Source: Anaerolineae bacterium (GTDB lineage Bacteria > Chloroflexota > Anaerolineae > Aggregatilineales > Aggregatilineaceae). Taken from it: a stretch of DNA of 60,954 bases. The translations under genes and the position numbers were made by a program. Shown here in pieces: positions 16,302 through 25,491 of this stretch (position 1 is its first letter; each line of letters starts with the position of its first letter). Where the stretch lies: assembly GCA_016930015.1 (NCBI GenBank), contig JAFGHR010000108.1, forward strand, positions 1-60,954, given 5' to 3'. The notes beneath the pieces are model-generated. The model was not told the origin of the DNA. It made no database searches and saw only the letters and a list, made by a program, of their open reading frames with translations.

Positions 16302-17138
16302 ATGAAAAATCAAAAGTCTCGTTGGACACGGTGGCAGCGCGGGCAGGCGCTTATGGAATACTGGCCCACGATCCCCGCTGCGATCATGGTCATGTTAATG
16401 GCGAGTCTCATCGTGAGATTCCTCGACGACGCCTTTATGAAGACGGTGACTGTTCTCACCCCCGAAGATTTTGTGTGTGGGGACGAGATCGCCGACGACG
16501 TTGAAGGCCCTACATTTGCCGAAATGAACGGCGGGTGTTACACCGTCGAACTGCTGTCGAACAGCTACGACCAGGTAAACGACCAGACCACGGTCACCTA
16601 CCGTGTATCGTCCATTTGCGACCACGATATCAGTCACTGGGTGCTGGGTTTACCGATGGAGTTTGAAGGCTCGGTTACCGCTGATCCTTCTGAGCTGCCG
16701 GAATGGGTTGACCCTGATCCGTCGGGAACCGGTGTCAGCGGCCTGAAGTTCGATAAGGGATACGATTCGGAAGACGCTGACAAGGAAGAAGAAGACAAGG
16801 ACAAACCCCCTAAGGACGAGCCGACTGTTGAGCCGACCGAAGAACCGACGGCTGAGCCGACTGAAGAACCGACCAAGAAACCAAAGAAAGATAAGTCGTC
16901 CCTGGATACGTATGGACTGGTGACCTTCCAGTATGACGCACCGGCCAGCGACCTGGCAGAGGACAGCTTCGAAAACTCGCGTAACATCCTGCTCACGCTT
17001 GCCGGTCACTATGACTGGGGTGTGGTGACCATCGGTGTGAAGGCCAGCACCTACTCATTCACCAGCCAGATCATTGCACCCGTAGCCATTCACGACGGCA
17101 CCGCAGAAGAATGCGCACTGCCTGAAGACGAAAGTTAA
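16302..17138 (+). CDS. Type IV pilin-like (TadE/Flp-like) envelope protein
   Basis: A 278-aa protein. The N terminus WQRGQALMEYWPTIPAAIM has the features of a prepilin: basic leader, Gly14 as residue -1, then Gln-Ala-Leu-Met-Glu with Glu at +5, followed by a membrane segment (about 20-41). The same G-Q-x-L-x-E-Y pattern marks TadE/TadG and Flp pilins. The extracellular part has a domain ending SICDHDISHWVLGLP, a strongly charged linker (DADKEEEDKDKPPKDE, then PTEEPTAEPTEEP repeats) and a C-terminal beta-rich region. No pilus assembly genes are adjacent. It was perhaps built as a minor pilin or surface anchor. It is likely cotranscribed with the next gene. Confidence 0.6.
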   Translation: MKNQKSRWTRWQRGQALMEYWPTIPAAIMVMLMASLIVRFLDDAFMKTVTVLTPEDFVCGDEIADDVEGPTFAEMNGGCYTVELLSNSYDQVNDQTTVTYRVSSICDHDISHWVLGLPMEFEGSVTADPSELPEWVDPDPSGTGVSGLKFDKGYDSEDADKEEEDKDKPPKDEPTVEPTEEPTAEPTEEPTKKPKKDKSSLDTYGLVTFQYDAPASDLAEDSFENSRNILLTLAGHYDWGVVTIGVKASTYSFTSQIIAPVAIHDGTAEECALPEDES

Positions 17139-17182
17139 CACCCGGTTACCGGCTGGAATTCGACGCATAAAGGGGAATGACA

Positions 17183-17962
17183 ATGGCAACTCGCAGAACA
17201 ACGGCTGAATTCTTTGACCCGCAAGCTCCCGGCGTTCGTGGTTGGATCGGAATTGTGGCTGGGTCCCTGCAGATTATCTGGGGCTGGTTTACCGGGCGTT
17301 TTGAAGGTGTAACGCGCTACTTTGACAGCATGTCGCCCCGTGCGCGCGGGATCGTGATGATAACGGTTGCAGTTGCGATGCTGTTGGGGGTTGGTGCACT
17401 CATCGCCGGTTGGTATGCAGAATTTACAGCCGATCCCATCCCCGTATTAGCCGATGCGCTGGTGGCACCCTATAACATCGACATGCGTTATATCCCACCA
17501 GGGACCGCCAGCGCCGAAGCAATACGTCCGCCGAGTTTTGGCACGTTCACGTTTGTGTCGGAGGACATACCCGACGATTCGCGCCGCCTGGGGCTGCTCA
17601 ACCAGTGTTTGCTGGCGCTCGAACCTGAAGACGAAAAACAGGAACCCTGCGATCTGAGTTATCGTATGACGGGTGTTGCATACGGCAAGTATATGAGCGG
17701 CGACCGCTCGGTTCACCTGTCGATCCAGCATTATGCTAACGAGACGCAGGCGTCTGCAAATACGCTGAGCCTGTTCCGTTATGCGCGCAGTATTGGCCAG
17801 ACCGGTGATTTTACGTTGGGCGGTGTGGGCGAAGTCGATTATTTCTACAGCTACAGCGACGGCTGGGTAGCGTTTACCTGGGCGCGTGGTCCGTGGGTGT
17901 TGTCGTTGTCGAGCCGGTCATACAGCACATTCCAGGAATCGCTTGAGGTTTTCCCCTACTAA
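17183..17962 (+). CDS. Single-pass membrane protein of unknown function
   Basis: A 259-aa protein. The second ATG (17183) is chosen because AAAGGGGA abuts the first (17177). Residues about 1-55 are cytoplasmic with an amphipathic stretch (GWIGIVAGSLQIIWGWFTG), residues 56-77 form a membrane segment, and the rest (FTADPIPVLADALVAPYN onward) is extracytoplasmic with two Cys (LNQCLLALE, QEPCDLSY). The C-terminal part is beta-rich and aromatic (VDYFYSYSDGWVAFTWARG). No family recognised. It follows the pilin-like gene by 44 bp and ends at a terminator, so both probably form one unit. Confidence 0.55.
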   Translation: MATRRTTAEFFDPQAPGVRGWIGIVAGSLQIIWGWFTGRFEGVTRYFDSMSPRARGIVMITVAVAMLLGVGALIAGWYAEFTADPIPVLADALVAPYNIDMRYIPPGTASAEAIRPPSFGTFTFVSEDIPDDSRRLGLLNQCLLALEPEDEKQEPCDLSYRMTGVAYGKYMSGDRSVHLSIQHYANETQASANTLSLFRYARSIGQTGDFTLGGVGEVDYFYSYSDGWVAFTWARGPWVLSLSSRSYSTFQESLEVFPY

Positions 17963-17970
17963 AAAAGCGA

Positions 17971-17997
17971 GGGACCGTGTAATCGCCGGTCCCTTTT
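17971..17997 (+). terminator. Rho-independent terminator after the pilin-like unit
   Basis: Stem GGGACCG (17971-17977) and CGGTCCC (17987-17993), 9-nt loop, followed by TTTTGTT. Confidence 0.8.
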
Positions 17998-18027
17998 GTT
18001 CTGACGCGTTGCCAATAATGCGTACAG

Positions 18028-18075
18028 CCACTGCCTGAACAACCCCGACAGACGCACGGTTGTTTCAGGCAGTGG
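18028..18075. repeat. Long inverted repeat between convergent genes
   Basis: CCACTGCCTGAA-CAACC pairs with GGTTG-TTTCAGGCAGTGG over 17 bp with one bulged base and a 13-nt loop. There is no T tract on either side. It could back up termination or protect mRNA 3' ends. Confidence 0.6.
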
Positions 18076-18128
18076 TGATCTTACGGCCCGCCGCCGGGTC
18101 GTTTTGTAATTAACCGCACGTCAAGTAT

Positions 18129-18167
18129 GCTAAAGCCGGTCAGCTAAAGCTGGTCAGCTAAAGCTGG
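18129..18167. repeat. 14-bp tandem repeat, 2.8 units
   Basis: GCTAAAGCCGGTCA, GCTAAAGCTGGTCA and a partial GCTAAAGCTGG in a row. The last unit overlaps the stop codon of the flippase gene on the other strand, so the repeat shapes its last two or three residues. Confidence 0.75.
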
Positions 18168-19912
18168 ACGGGGACATCCCCGCGCCGCAGCAGCAGCCCC
18201 GGCAGGGCGCGAATCTCGCGCAGCCCGAACCCGATCCCCGCGACAACAAACGTCACCGCGCCGGTTCCGGCCAGCACCATCACGCGCAGCGCTGTGATGA
18301 TCACGCCGGGATCATCGTGCCAGCCCATCGCGCCGAGGCCCGCATCCACGAGCAGCACGGCGGCGCCCATCACCGCCGACGCGCCTAACGTGCGCAGCGT
18401 GGTCTGGCGCAGCATACGCCCGTCGATGTCTCCCCAGCGGCGGCGCAGGATCACCAGCAGCAGCGCCAGCTCGATCAAAAATGTGGCCGAATAACCGATC
18501 GCCAGCCCGCCCACGCCGGTTACGCCTGCCAGCCGGTCATTGAGATCACCCGCCGCGCCGGTGAGCGTATCCAGGGCCGCGCCGAAATCACCGGAAACGT
18601 ACTGCTCGCCCCACTGCGTGATCGCGGCGCGGGCCGTGTCGTCAAACTGGGCCGTGTAGCCCAGGTACAGCCCGCCGACGATGATCACGTTGGCCACGGC
18701 GGCGATGGTGGCCGTCCACAGCGGTGTGAAAGTGTCTTTGTCGGCGTAAAAACTGCGTGCGATCACTTCGTGAATACTCTGGAAGATCAGGCCGAATGCA
18801 AAAAATTGCAGCGCGCCGTAAACCAGGGCGCTGTCATCGGCATCAAACGCGCCGCGCTCCAACAGGCTGATCATGGGCCGCCCGATCAGGATCAGGCCCA
18901 GCGCGGCGGGGATGGTCGCGATCAGAATAAACCGCACCGCGCCGGACATGGCGATGCGTTTGTTGTCGCGATCGCCCAATTCGCTGTAGGCGGCCAGCGT
19001 GGGAAACACGACAAATCCCATCGCGCTGCCGATCAGCGTTTCGGGGATGTTCATCAGGCGGTAGCCCCAGTCGAACGCGCTGACTGCGCCGCTGCCCATG
19101 CGTGACGCGATGTTGTTGAATACCAGCGTGTTAAACGTGACCACGCCCAGCCCGGCCACACGCGGGATCATGAGCACGATCACGCGTCGCAGCGCGGGAT
19201 CACGCCAGTTGAGGCGCGGCGTCCAGCGCATCCCGTAGCGGATCAGGCCCGGAATCTGCACGCCGAGGTGCATGACCGACCCGATCACCGCGCCCCACGC
19301 GATCCCGTACACGTCGAAGGGGCCGATCAAAAACGCCGCGCCGAACAGAATCCCCACGTCGAACAGGATCGGGGCCAGCGCGGGCAGTAAAAAATGGTTG
19401 TGACTATGTAAAATGCCCTGGCACATGCCGCTGACGCTGAAGATCACGGTGCTGATCAACAAGATGCGCATCAGGGCGGCTGTCTGATCGATCTTGTCGG
19501 CGTCAAAACCGGGCGCGACAACGTGTTCGACCAGCCACGGCGCGACGATAAAGCCGATCACGCTCAACAGCAGGGTGACGAGCAGCACGGTATTGATCAC
19601 GTTGCTGGCCAACTGCCACGCGTCACCGCGATCACCGCGTGCTAAAAAACCGCTGAAAATCGGGATAAACGCGTAGCTCAACGCGCCGCCGCCGATCAGC
19701 AGCACGATCTGTTCCGGGATGCGGTTGGCGGTTACAAACGCGTCCCATTCGTCGCCCACACCAAACACGCTGGCGATGATAAACGTCTGGGCCAGGCTGA
19801 TCATTTTGGCGATGGCGAACGCCGTCATCAGGATCACGGTGTTGCGGGCCATGCTCTGGGTGCTGGCCTGCGTTGGCGCGGTAGAGGTGTGTGGCGTGTT
19901 GTTGGTATTCAT
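18158..19912 (-). CDS. MurJ/MviN-like lipid II flippase family protein
   Basis: A 584-aa polytopic protein with about 14 membrane segments. The start is ATG 19912, which overlaps the stop of the upstream hydrolase gene (ATGA). Family features include NTVILMTAFAIAKMISLAQT at the first helix, FGVGDEWDAFVTANRIPEQ, GGGALSYAFIPIFSGFLARG and ARSFYADKDTFTPLWT. MurJ flips the peptidoglycan precursor lipid II across the membrane. The protein is longer than E. coli MurJ because of an insertion of about 50 residues (YTAQFDDTARAAITQWGEQY to GDLNDRLAG) in a late loop. An exporter of another polyprenyl-linked glycan cannot be excluded. Confidence 0.85.
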   Translation of the reverse strand: MNTNNTPHTSTAPTQASTQSMARNTVILMTAFAIAKMISLAQTFIIASVFGVGDEWDAFVTANRIPEQIVLLIGGGALSYAFIPIFSGFLARGDRGDAWQLASNVINTVLLVTLLLSVIGFIVAPWLVEHVVAPGFDADKIDQTAALMRILLISTVIFSVSGMCQGILHSHNHFLLPALAPILFDVGILFGAAFLIGPFDVYGIAWGAVIGSVMHLGVQIPGLIRYGMRWTPRLNWRDPALRRVIVLMIPRVAGLGVVTFNTLVFNNIASRMGSGAVSAFDWGYRLMNIPETLIGSAMGFVVFPTLAAYSELGDRDNKRIAMSGAVRFILIATIPAALGLILIGRPMISLLERGAFDADDSALVYGALQFFAFGLIFQSIHEVIARSFYADKDTFTPLWTATIAAVANVIIVGGLYLGYTAQFDDTARAAITQWGEQYVSGDFGAALDTLTGAAGDLNDRLAGVTGVGGLAIGYSATFLIELALLLVILRRRWGDIDGRMLRQTTLRTLGASAVMGAAVLLVDAGLGAMGWHDDPGVIITALRVMVLAGTGAVTFVVAGIGFGLREIRALPGLLLRRGDVPVQL

Positions 19913-20781
19913 GCGGTTTTCCGTATCCATTCGCTGATCGACCGGTGATAGTCGTTGGGGCGTTCCCACATGGGCAGGTGTCCCGCGCCGGGGAAAACGG
20001 CCAGTTGTGCGCCGGGAACATGGTCCGCGATCAGGTGAGCCTGGGTCAGAGGCACGATCGGATCGCGGTCCCCGGCGATAACCAGGGTAGGCGCCGTGAT
20101 CGCGGGTAACTGATCGCTGATGTCGATATCCGGCATACGACCGAAGTAACACAGCATCGCGTCCCGATCAAGCTGCCGCGCGGACGGGTAGGTCTGGTCC
20201 AGCAGGTGGTTTAACTCAGGATGAGCGCCGATGGCCTGCCTGTCGGCTGCGCACTTATACACGCTGCCGCGAAACGCCGTGCGTGACCGTAAACTCCACC
20301 TGAAGTTTGCCTTAAACAACGTCCGGCCTAACAGGCCCCTCCGTGCCAACCGCTGGCCGAAGCCCATCTGGCCGATCCAGGTGCCCTGGGCAAATCCGGA
20401 CACGATCACCAGGCTGCGCACAAGCGGCGGAGCGCACGCGGCCATTGCCAGCGCCGCGAATCCGCCGGTCGAATGCCCGGCCAGGATCGCGGGGCGATCG
20501 CCGGTAAGCTGCTGGACGGCGGCGCTCAGCACGCGGGCGATCATGCCGTCCGTCAGGTCGCGCGGCTCGAAGCCGGGCGGCACGGCTGCCGGGGCGTGTC
20601 CCGGCAGGCTCAGTGAATACCACGGGTGATCGTGTACATCCGGCGTTTGGCCTGCGGTCCAGAAGAAGATTGACGACGTGATGCCGTGAATGAATACCAG
20701 CGGCGTGCCGGGTTTATCTTGATTAAACGCCAGGGCCGCGATCCGGTGCCCGTCAATCGAAAGCGTGATCGGTTCAGCCAT
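19909..20781 (-). CDS. Alpha/beta-fold hydrolase
   Basis: A 290-aa protein of the alpha/beta hydrolase fold. Oxyanion region LVFIHGITSS, nucleophile elbow AGHSTGGFAA (Ser104), acid in VIAGDRDPIVPLTQA and the catalytic His in PGAGHLPMWERPNDYH. There is no signal peptide. It is translationally coupled to the downstream flippase gene. The family includes esterases, peptidases and dehalogenases, and nothing here fixes the substrate. Confidence 0.85.
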   Translation of the reverse strand: MAEPITLSIDGHRIAALAFNQDKPGTPLVFIHGITSSIFFWTAGQTPDVHDHPWYSLSLPGHAPAAVPPGFEPRDLTDGMIARVLSAAVQQLTGDRPAILAGHSTGGFAALAMAACAPPLVRSLVIVSGFAQGTWIGQMGFGQRLARRGLLGRTLFKANFRWSLRSRTAFRGSVYKCAADRQAIGAHPELNHLLDQTYPSARQLDRDAMLCYFGRMPDIDISDQLPAITAPTLVIAGDRDPIVPLTQAHLIADHVPGAQLAVFPGAGHLPMWERPNDYHRSISEWIRKTA

Positions 20782-20883
20782 GTTGTTTCTGTTGCCTCAG
20801 GTGTGCGTCAGACTCATGATGCCTACTGTACCGTTTGTACGGGATCACGCAAGCGCGGGATCGCGCAAGCGCGGCGCGGGATT

Positions 20884-21091
20884 CGGATCATCGCATCTAA
20901 TAAGCGTAGGTTTGTGATTGACGCCTTCCCCCTAAATCCCCCTTCCAGCCAAGCTGGACGGGGGACTTGAACACGCGCGATCGGCTGTTTTGGCCCCGCC
21001 CTGGCTTGGCCGGGGAGGGGCAGCCGGACGCAGTTCACGGACTGAAGTCCGGCGGGGAGGGGCGTTTTTGGTTTTTGAAGCAATAGCCCTG
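20884..21091 (+). repeat. Dispersed MITE-like repeat, copy 2 (one end degraded)
   Basis: Same core as copy 1 in the other orientation, including the CCAGC-CAA-GCTGG hairpin. The right end is intact (TTTTTGAAGCAATAGCCCTG, ending 21091). The left terminus has drifted: ATCGCATCTAATAAGCG replaces the expected ATCGCTTCAAAT. No target duplication is visible. It fills the gap between the C39 peptidase 3' end and the hydrolase start, next to short repeats of GGATCGCGCAAGC. Confidence 0.75.
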
Positions 21092-21201
21092 GGGATCGCG
21101 CAAGCTCTGCGCGTTCCCCGAACGCGTGAATCTGGCACAACAAACGCCGGGCCTCGGATGACCCGGCGCGTGTGATGAGGCGTCGAACCGGCTGGCCCGG
21201 C

Positions 21202-22800
21202 TTAATAGGCGACTGCCTGAAACTGTCCCGATTCAACCAGGGCTTTTGCTTCCTGGGCCGGGAAGAAATTGCTGTTGTACTTCAGTGACATGTTAAACAG
21301 GCCGATCGCGTTTTGGGTGTCGCCCTGTGCGGCGAACGCCATCCCCTCCCAATAGTAGGTTTCTTCCACAAACGGTGTGATGTTGCGGTTGGTTTCGGCC
21401 AGCGCCAGCACATCGTTATAGCGGTTGGTGTTGTAGTACGCCTCGTAGGGGCCAAACTGGTACCACAACATACGCCAGGGAAGCTGGAGCTGGAACGCGC
21501 GGTCATACGCGATCGCGGCGCTCTCGTAGTCTCTGAGCGCGACATACGAGCTGCCCATATTAAACCATGCCCACTTGTCTTCTTTATCATGCGCCGCTTC
21601 GGCGCGAGCGGTTTCGAGCGCCGCGCGGGCGGCGTAGTTGGGATCCACGTAGTCGCCCAGGATCGTGCGTAGTTCCATCTCGCGTGATGGTTCGTAAACC
21701 ACGACAAACACGCGGTTAAAATGCCGCCAGTTCTGGTCCAGCACGCTGTACGGGTGCGGGCGGCCTTCGCCCTGGTTGCTGCCCATGTAACTGTCATACG
21801 CCAGGAAGTACTGGTTTTGTTCGTCGTAGCCCATCAACAGCAGGTAATGGCCCATCCATTCTTCACCCGCCGGTTGGAACCCTTTTTCGATGATCACCGG
21901 GAAACCACCCGACAGCAGGTGTTTAAGCAGTTGGGTCGTGCCGCCGATGCGGTACAGCGCTTTGATGCCGGTATTCTCGTTCACAAAGCGCACCATCTGC
22001 CACGGGCTGACGTTTTTGTCTTCGGTGTGCGGTTTCATCCACTTGGCCGCCGTATTCTGGTTGCTTGTCCAGCCATAATAACTGAGCGCCATCGTCATTG
22101 TGGTCGGGCCGCAGTTATTCCAGCCCTGCTGCTCATACGTGATGTTGTCGAGCCGCTGGTATGGCTGAAGCGGCGCTTCGGCGGGCTGAACCGCCGGGGT
22201 CCAGGTTGGGGCCAGGTTCGGCGTCGGACTGGCCAGCACCGGCAGCGCGGTAGGGGCCGGTGTGCTCACCGAGCCAACCGGGATTCCACCCCCGTCTTCC
22301 GAATCACCAGCCGGGAGTTCCGGGGAGGGTTGTGGAGTCGTTTCTTGACCCAGTGGTGTGTCATCTGACGGCGAGGGTGTCGCCGTGACCGGTGGGTTTT
22401 CGGTCAATAACAACTGCTGCGCGATATCACTATTGTTTTCTCCACCGATGGTGGGCAGCACTTCGAACGGCAGCGTGGGTTTGAAGTACGTCGCCAGCGG
22501 GAACATGTCAATGATACGTTGCTGGTAGCGCGGCTCTAGCTCGCGGAAGAACGGCGGAAAGGCAATAATGCCGATTATCAACATCACCAGCCCAAAAGCG
22601 CTCAACGCGCCGCCGATCACCAGGCTGGCTTTTACCCAACTGGGCAGCGCTTTACGCCGCCGCCGGGCTTGTTGTCGCCGCCGGACACCGGTTAAGGGCA
22701 AGTTGAGCGATCCCGGCACACCTAAATGTTCGTAGTCGTTCGGAACATTCGATGGAAGGCGTTCGCTTGGTGAATGTTTGTTTGGGTTATCCGAACTCAT
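21202..22800 (-). CDS. Membrane-anchored C39-family cysteine peptidase with TPR repeats
   Basis: A 532-aa protein. Residues 1-56 are cytoplasmic and rich in Arg/Lys (RRRQQARRRRK), 57-80 form one membrane segment, and about 137-215 is a Pro/Thr/Ser linker. A papain-like C39-type domain follows at about 216-370: catalytic Cys230 in GWNNCGPTTMTMALSYYGW, catalytic His318 in WMGHYLLLMGYDE, and Asp in FLAYDSYMG. TPR-like helices run from about 395 to 520 (WAWFNMGSSYVALRDYESAA). It probably cleaves or binds peptides at the outer face of the membrane. AGGAG lies about 11 nt before the ATG. No partner is visible nearby. Confidence 0.85.
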   Translation of the reverse strand: MSSDNPNKHSPSERLPSNVPNDYEHLGVPGSLNLPLTGVRRRQQARRRRKALPSWVKASLVIGGALSAFGLVMLIIGIIAFPPFFRELEPRYQQRIIDMFPLATYFKPTLPFEVLPTIGGENNSDIAQQLLLTENPPVTATPSPSDDTPLGQETTPQPSPELPAGDSEDGGGIPVGSVSTPAPTALPVLASPTPNLAPTWTPAVQPAEAPLQPYQRLDNITYEQQGWNNCGPTTMTMALSYYGWTSNQNTAAKWMKPHTEDKNVSPWQMVRFVNENTGIKALYRIGGTTQLLKHLLSGGFPVIIEKGFQPAGEEWMGHYLLLMGYDEQNQYFLAYDSYMGSNQGEGRPHPYSVLDQNWRHFNRVFVVVYEPSREMELRTILGDYVDPNYAARAALETARAEAAHDKEDKWAWFNMGSSYVALRDYESAAIAYDRAFQLQLPWRMLWYQFGPYEAYYNTNRYNDVLALAETNRNITPFVEETYYWEGMAFAAQGDTQNAIGLFNMSLKYNSNFFPAQEAKALVESGQFQAVAY

Positions 22801-23275
22801 ATACCTTGTTACTCCTTGACCACCAGAACAGCCGTGAATGCCGGATCAGGCCGGTATCATATTCGCTGGTAGTCATCTGTTGGCCGCTGCGCTGGCCTGT
22901 ACTCACAATACATTCTCACTATCGCGCAGCCGGTTACGGTAGCTGTTTAAAACCTCCTTCGAGTCTACAGACTTCCTGGTCTGGCGCCAAAAAATTATGC
23001 CATCTGTCAACTCATTGGGATGCAGGGCACTATAGCAAATTCGGGACTACTTTACCAGGGTAGAACCAGTATTGCACAAGCGGGTTGGTTTTGCATCTGG
23101 TGCAACCTACGCTTACTAAACGGCAATCCGTTGACTTTTGTTATACCACCTCGTAAAATTCATCTATTCTTTATCGAGCCGAGCGAGTCTACCCGGTAGC
23201 GCGTGCTGCTGCTGTTTGTTGTTCTGGATAGAACCGGTAGAGATCGTAAGATACTACTTTGGAGGCACCATCTGC
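22801..23275. other. Intergenic region with divergent leaders
   Basis: About 475 bp between the divergent peptidase and EF-G-like genes. It contains the strong rightward promoter at 23131-23159 and a 116-nt leader. On the other strand a GAAGGAGG sequence (about 22951-22958) has no good open frame behind it, and no convincing leftward promoter was found. Confidence 0.5.
23131..23159 (+). promoter_or_regulatory. Strong sigma70-type promoter of the EF-G-like gene
   Basis: -35 TTGACT (23131-23136), 17-bp spacer, -10 TAAAAT (23154-23159), about 117 bp before the start codon. Confidence 0.7.
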
Positions 23276-25372
23276 ATGAAGGAATATACATCTGACTTAT
23301 TGAGGAATGTTGCCCTGGTAGGCCACCAGGGCGCCGGTAAAACCAGTCTGGCCGAAAGCCTGCTGTTTAATACCGGCGCGATCACCCGTATGGGGAAGGT
23401 CGAAGAAGGTAACACAGCAGCAGATTTTGATGGGGACGAACAGGCGCGCACGCTGTCGATCTACACGGCACTGATTCCCGTTGAGTACGACGATTGTAAG
23501 ATCAATGTGCTGGATGCACCGGGATTTATCGATTTTCTGGGTGAAGCCAAAAACGCGGTGCGGGTTGCGGATGCCGCCGTGGTCCTGGTGGATGCCGTCG
23601 CCGGGCCAGAGGTTGGTACCGAGATGGCGTTTGACTATGCCCGCGAATTTGAACTGCCGGTGTTGGTCGTGGTCAACAAGATGGACCGCGAGAACGCCAA
23701 CTTTGACAATGCGCTGAAGGCCATGCGCGAGCGGTTTCCGCACTACCGGTTTGTGCTCGCTAACCTGCCGATTGGTTCCCAGGCGGATTTTGCGGGTGTG
23801 GTAGACCTGCTCAGCGAAAAAGCGTATATGGGTGCGGGCGAGACGACCAGCGATGTGCCGGGCGACATGGCCGACGAGGTCGAAGTGGCGCGATTGGAAC
23901 TGATCGAAGCCGCTGCCGAAGCCGATGACACCCTGATGGAAAAGTATTTTGAAACTGAGACGCTCGACAGCGAAGAAATCCTGCGCGGGATACAAGCCGG
24001 GCTGGCTAATCCTGAGGCCCAGGTTGTGCCGGTGCTTGCCGTCAGCTCCACGCACAGTATTGGTGTGCTGCCGCTGCTTGGCGCGTTGAAACAGTATGTG
24101 GTGCCGCCCGGACAGCGCCGCGTGGCTGTGCAGGCCGCCCCGGATGCGGATGTTGAGTACCTCGAAGGCCCATTCGGGGATGACGGCCCGGCGATCGCTT
24201 ATGTATTCCACAGCCACACCGACAAGTACGGCACCCTGACCTATTTCCGGTTGTTCAGCGGCTTGATTAAGGCGGGCGATTCGCTCAAAAATTTGAACGC
24301 GGACGAAGATGAGCGCTTTGGAACCCTGATGACCCTGCGCGGTGAGAATCAGCTTCCGCTTGATGTGCTGCACGCCGGAGACATTGGCGCTGTGGCCAAA
24401 CTTCAAAAAACACACGTGGGGCATACGCTGACTAAGGGTTATAACATATTTGTGGCGCGGCCTGCGTTCCCGATGCCGATTTACAGTGTAGCGCTGCATC
24501 CCCGTACCCAGAGCGACAGCGCCAAGATGGGCGAAGTGTTGACCGGCATGACGAACAGTGATCCGACGCTCCGGTGGCGGTTTGACGGCAACGTCAAGCA
24601 GACGATCCTGGAAGGCATGGGCGGCACTCACATCGACGTCGCGATCAAGCGTGCCGACGCGATGGGTGTTGGCCTGGATACCAGCGTGCCCAAGGTGCCA
24701 TACCAGGAAACATGCACCAAGTCCGGCACGGCGGTGTACCGTCACAAAAAACAGACCGGCGGTGCAGGCCAGTTTGCCGAAGTACACCTGCGTGTGGAAC
24801 CGCTGCCCAGCCCAACGACCGGCGATGAGGACGTGGACGAGTTCGAGTTCACCAGCGAAGTGTTCGGCGGAACGATCAGCCAGCAGTTCATCGGCTCCAC
24901 CGAAAAGGGTGTGCGCCAGGTGCTCGATGGTGGTGTTGTGGCCGGTTACCCTGTGAAGTACGTGCGGGCGGTGGTCTATGATGGCAAAATGCACCCGGTT
25001 GATTCCAAAGATATCGCGTTCCAGATCGCCGGGCGCGGGGCTTTCCGCGAGGCGTTTGAATCGGCGGGTCCGGTGCTGCTGGAGCCGATCATGAGTGTCC
25101 GTGTGACGGTGCCCGAAGAAAACATGGGCGATATCATGGGCGACATGAACTCGCGGCGCGGGCGTGTGCTGGGTATGGAAACCGAAGCGGGCCGCAGTGT
25201 GGTGACCATCGAAGTGCCGCTGGCTGAAATTCAGCGCTACAGCAATGACCTGCGTTCGATGACCGGTGGGCGCGGCGTATACACGATGGAATTCCTGCGC
25301 CACGAGCGTGTACCGGCTCACATCCAGAGTGAGATCATCGCCCAGGCGCAAAAAGAGAAGGAAGAAGGTTAA
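23276..25372 (+). CDS. Elongation factor G-like GTPase (EF-G2 type)
   Basis: A 698-aa translational GTPase. ATG 23276 follows GGAGG by 10 nt. The P-loop is GHQGAGKTS (16-24), G3 is DAPGF and G4 is NKMD. The remaining EF-G domains II-V are complete, ending in YSNDLRSMTGGRGVYTMEF. The effector region lacks the usual E-R-G-I-T-I and reads DGDEQARTLSI, and the P-loop starts GHQ instead of AHID, as in EF-G2-type paralogues rather than the main FusA. EF-G2 may act in translocation, ribosome recycling or another ribosome-linked step. A strong promoter and a terminator make it a single-gene unit. Confidence 0.9.
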   Translation: MKEYTSDLLRNVALVGHQGAGKTSLAESLLFNTGAITRMGKVEEGNTAADFDGDEQARTLSIYTALIPVEYDDCKINVLDAPGFIDFLGEAKNAVRVADAAVVLVDAVAGPEVGTEMAFDYAREFELPVLVVVNKMDRENANFDNALKAMRERFPHYRFVLANLPIGSQADFAGVVDLLSEKAYMGAGETTSDVPGDMADEVEVARLELIEAAAEADDTLMEKYFETETLDSEEILRGIQAGLANPEAQVVPVLAVSSTHSIGVLPLLGALKQYVVPPGQRRVAVQAAPDADVEYLEGPFGDDGPAIAYVFHSHTDKYGTLTYFRLFSGLIKAGDSLKNLNADEDERFGTLMTLRGENQLPLDVLHAGDIGAVAKLQKTHVGHTLTKGYNIFVARPAFPMPIYSVALHPRTQSDSAKMGEVLTGMTNSDPTLRWRFDGNVKQTILEGMGGTHIDVAIKRADAMGVGLDTSVPKVPYQETCTKSGTAVYRHKKQTGGAGQFAEVHLRVEPLPSPTTGDEDVDEFEFTSEVFGGTISQQFIGSTEKGVRQVLDGGVVAGYPVKYVRAVVYDGKMHPVDSKDIAFQIAGRGAFREAFESAGPVLLEPIMSVRVTVPEENMGDIMGDMNSRRGRVLGMETEAGRSVVTIEVPLAEIQRYSNDLRSMTGGRGVYTMEFLRHERVPAHIQSEIIAQAQKEKEEG

Positions 25373-25411
25373 CTAACACCGCCGGGTTGGCGGCAGGCGT
25401 TAGACTCGATA

Positions 25412-25440
25412 CAGGGCCGCGATTTCGCAGCCCTGTTTTT
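25412..25440 (+). terminator. Rho-independent terminator of the EF-G-like gene
   Basis: Stem CAGGGC (25412-25417) and GCCCTG (25430-25435), extended inside by CGCG/CGC, followed by TTTTTGTT. Confidence 0.8.
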
Positions 25441-25491
25441 GTTCGGATTGGACGGGTTGTGTACTGGCGCCTTGTGATGTGTCGAACGCGG

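Noticed and set aside
22977-23005. TTGACA on the minus strand as promoter of the C39 peptidase gene
   Set aside because: No -10 hexamer stands at a suitable distance; CATAAT follows after only five bases.
23297-25351. Long open frame antisense to the EF-G-like gene (684 codons)
   Set aside because: It mirrors a clear, complete GTPase gene; its translation is His/Arg/Gln-rich and has no ribosome-binding site or known motif.
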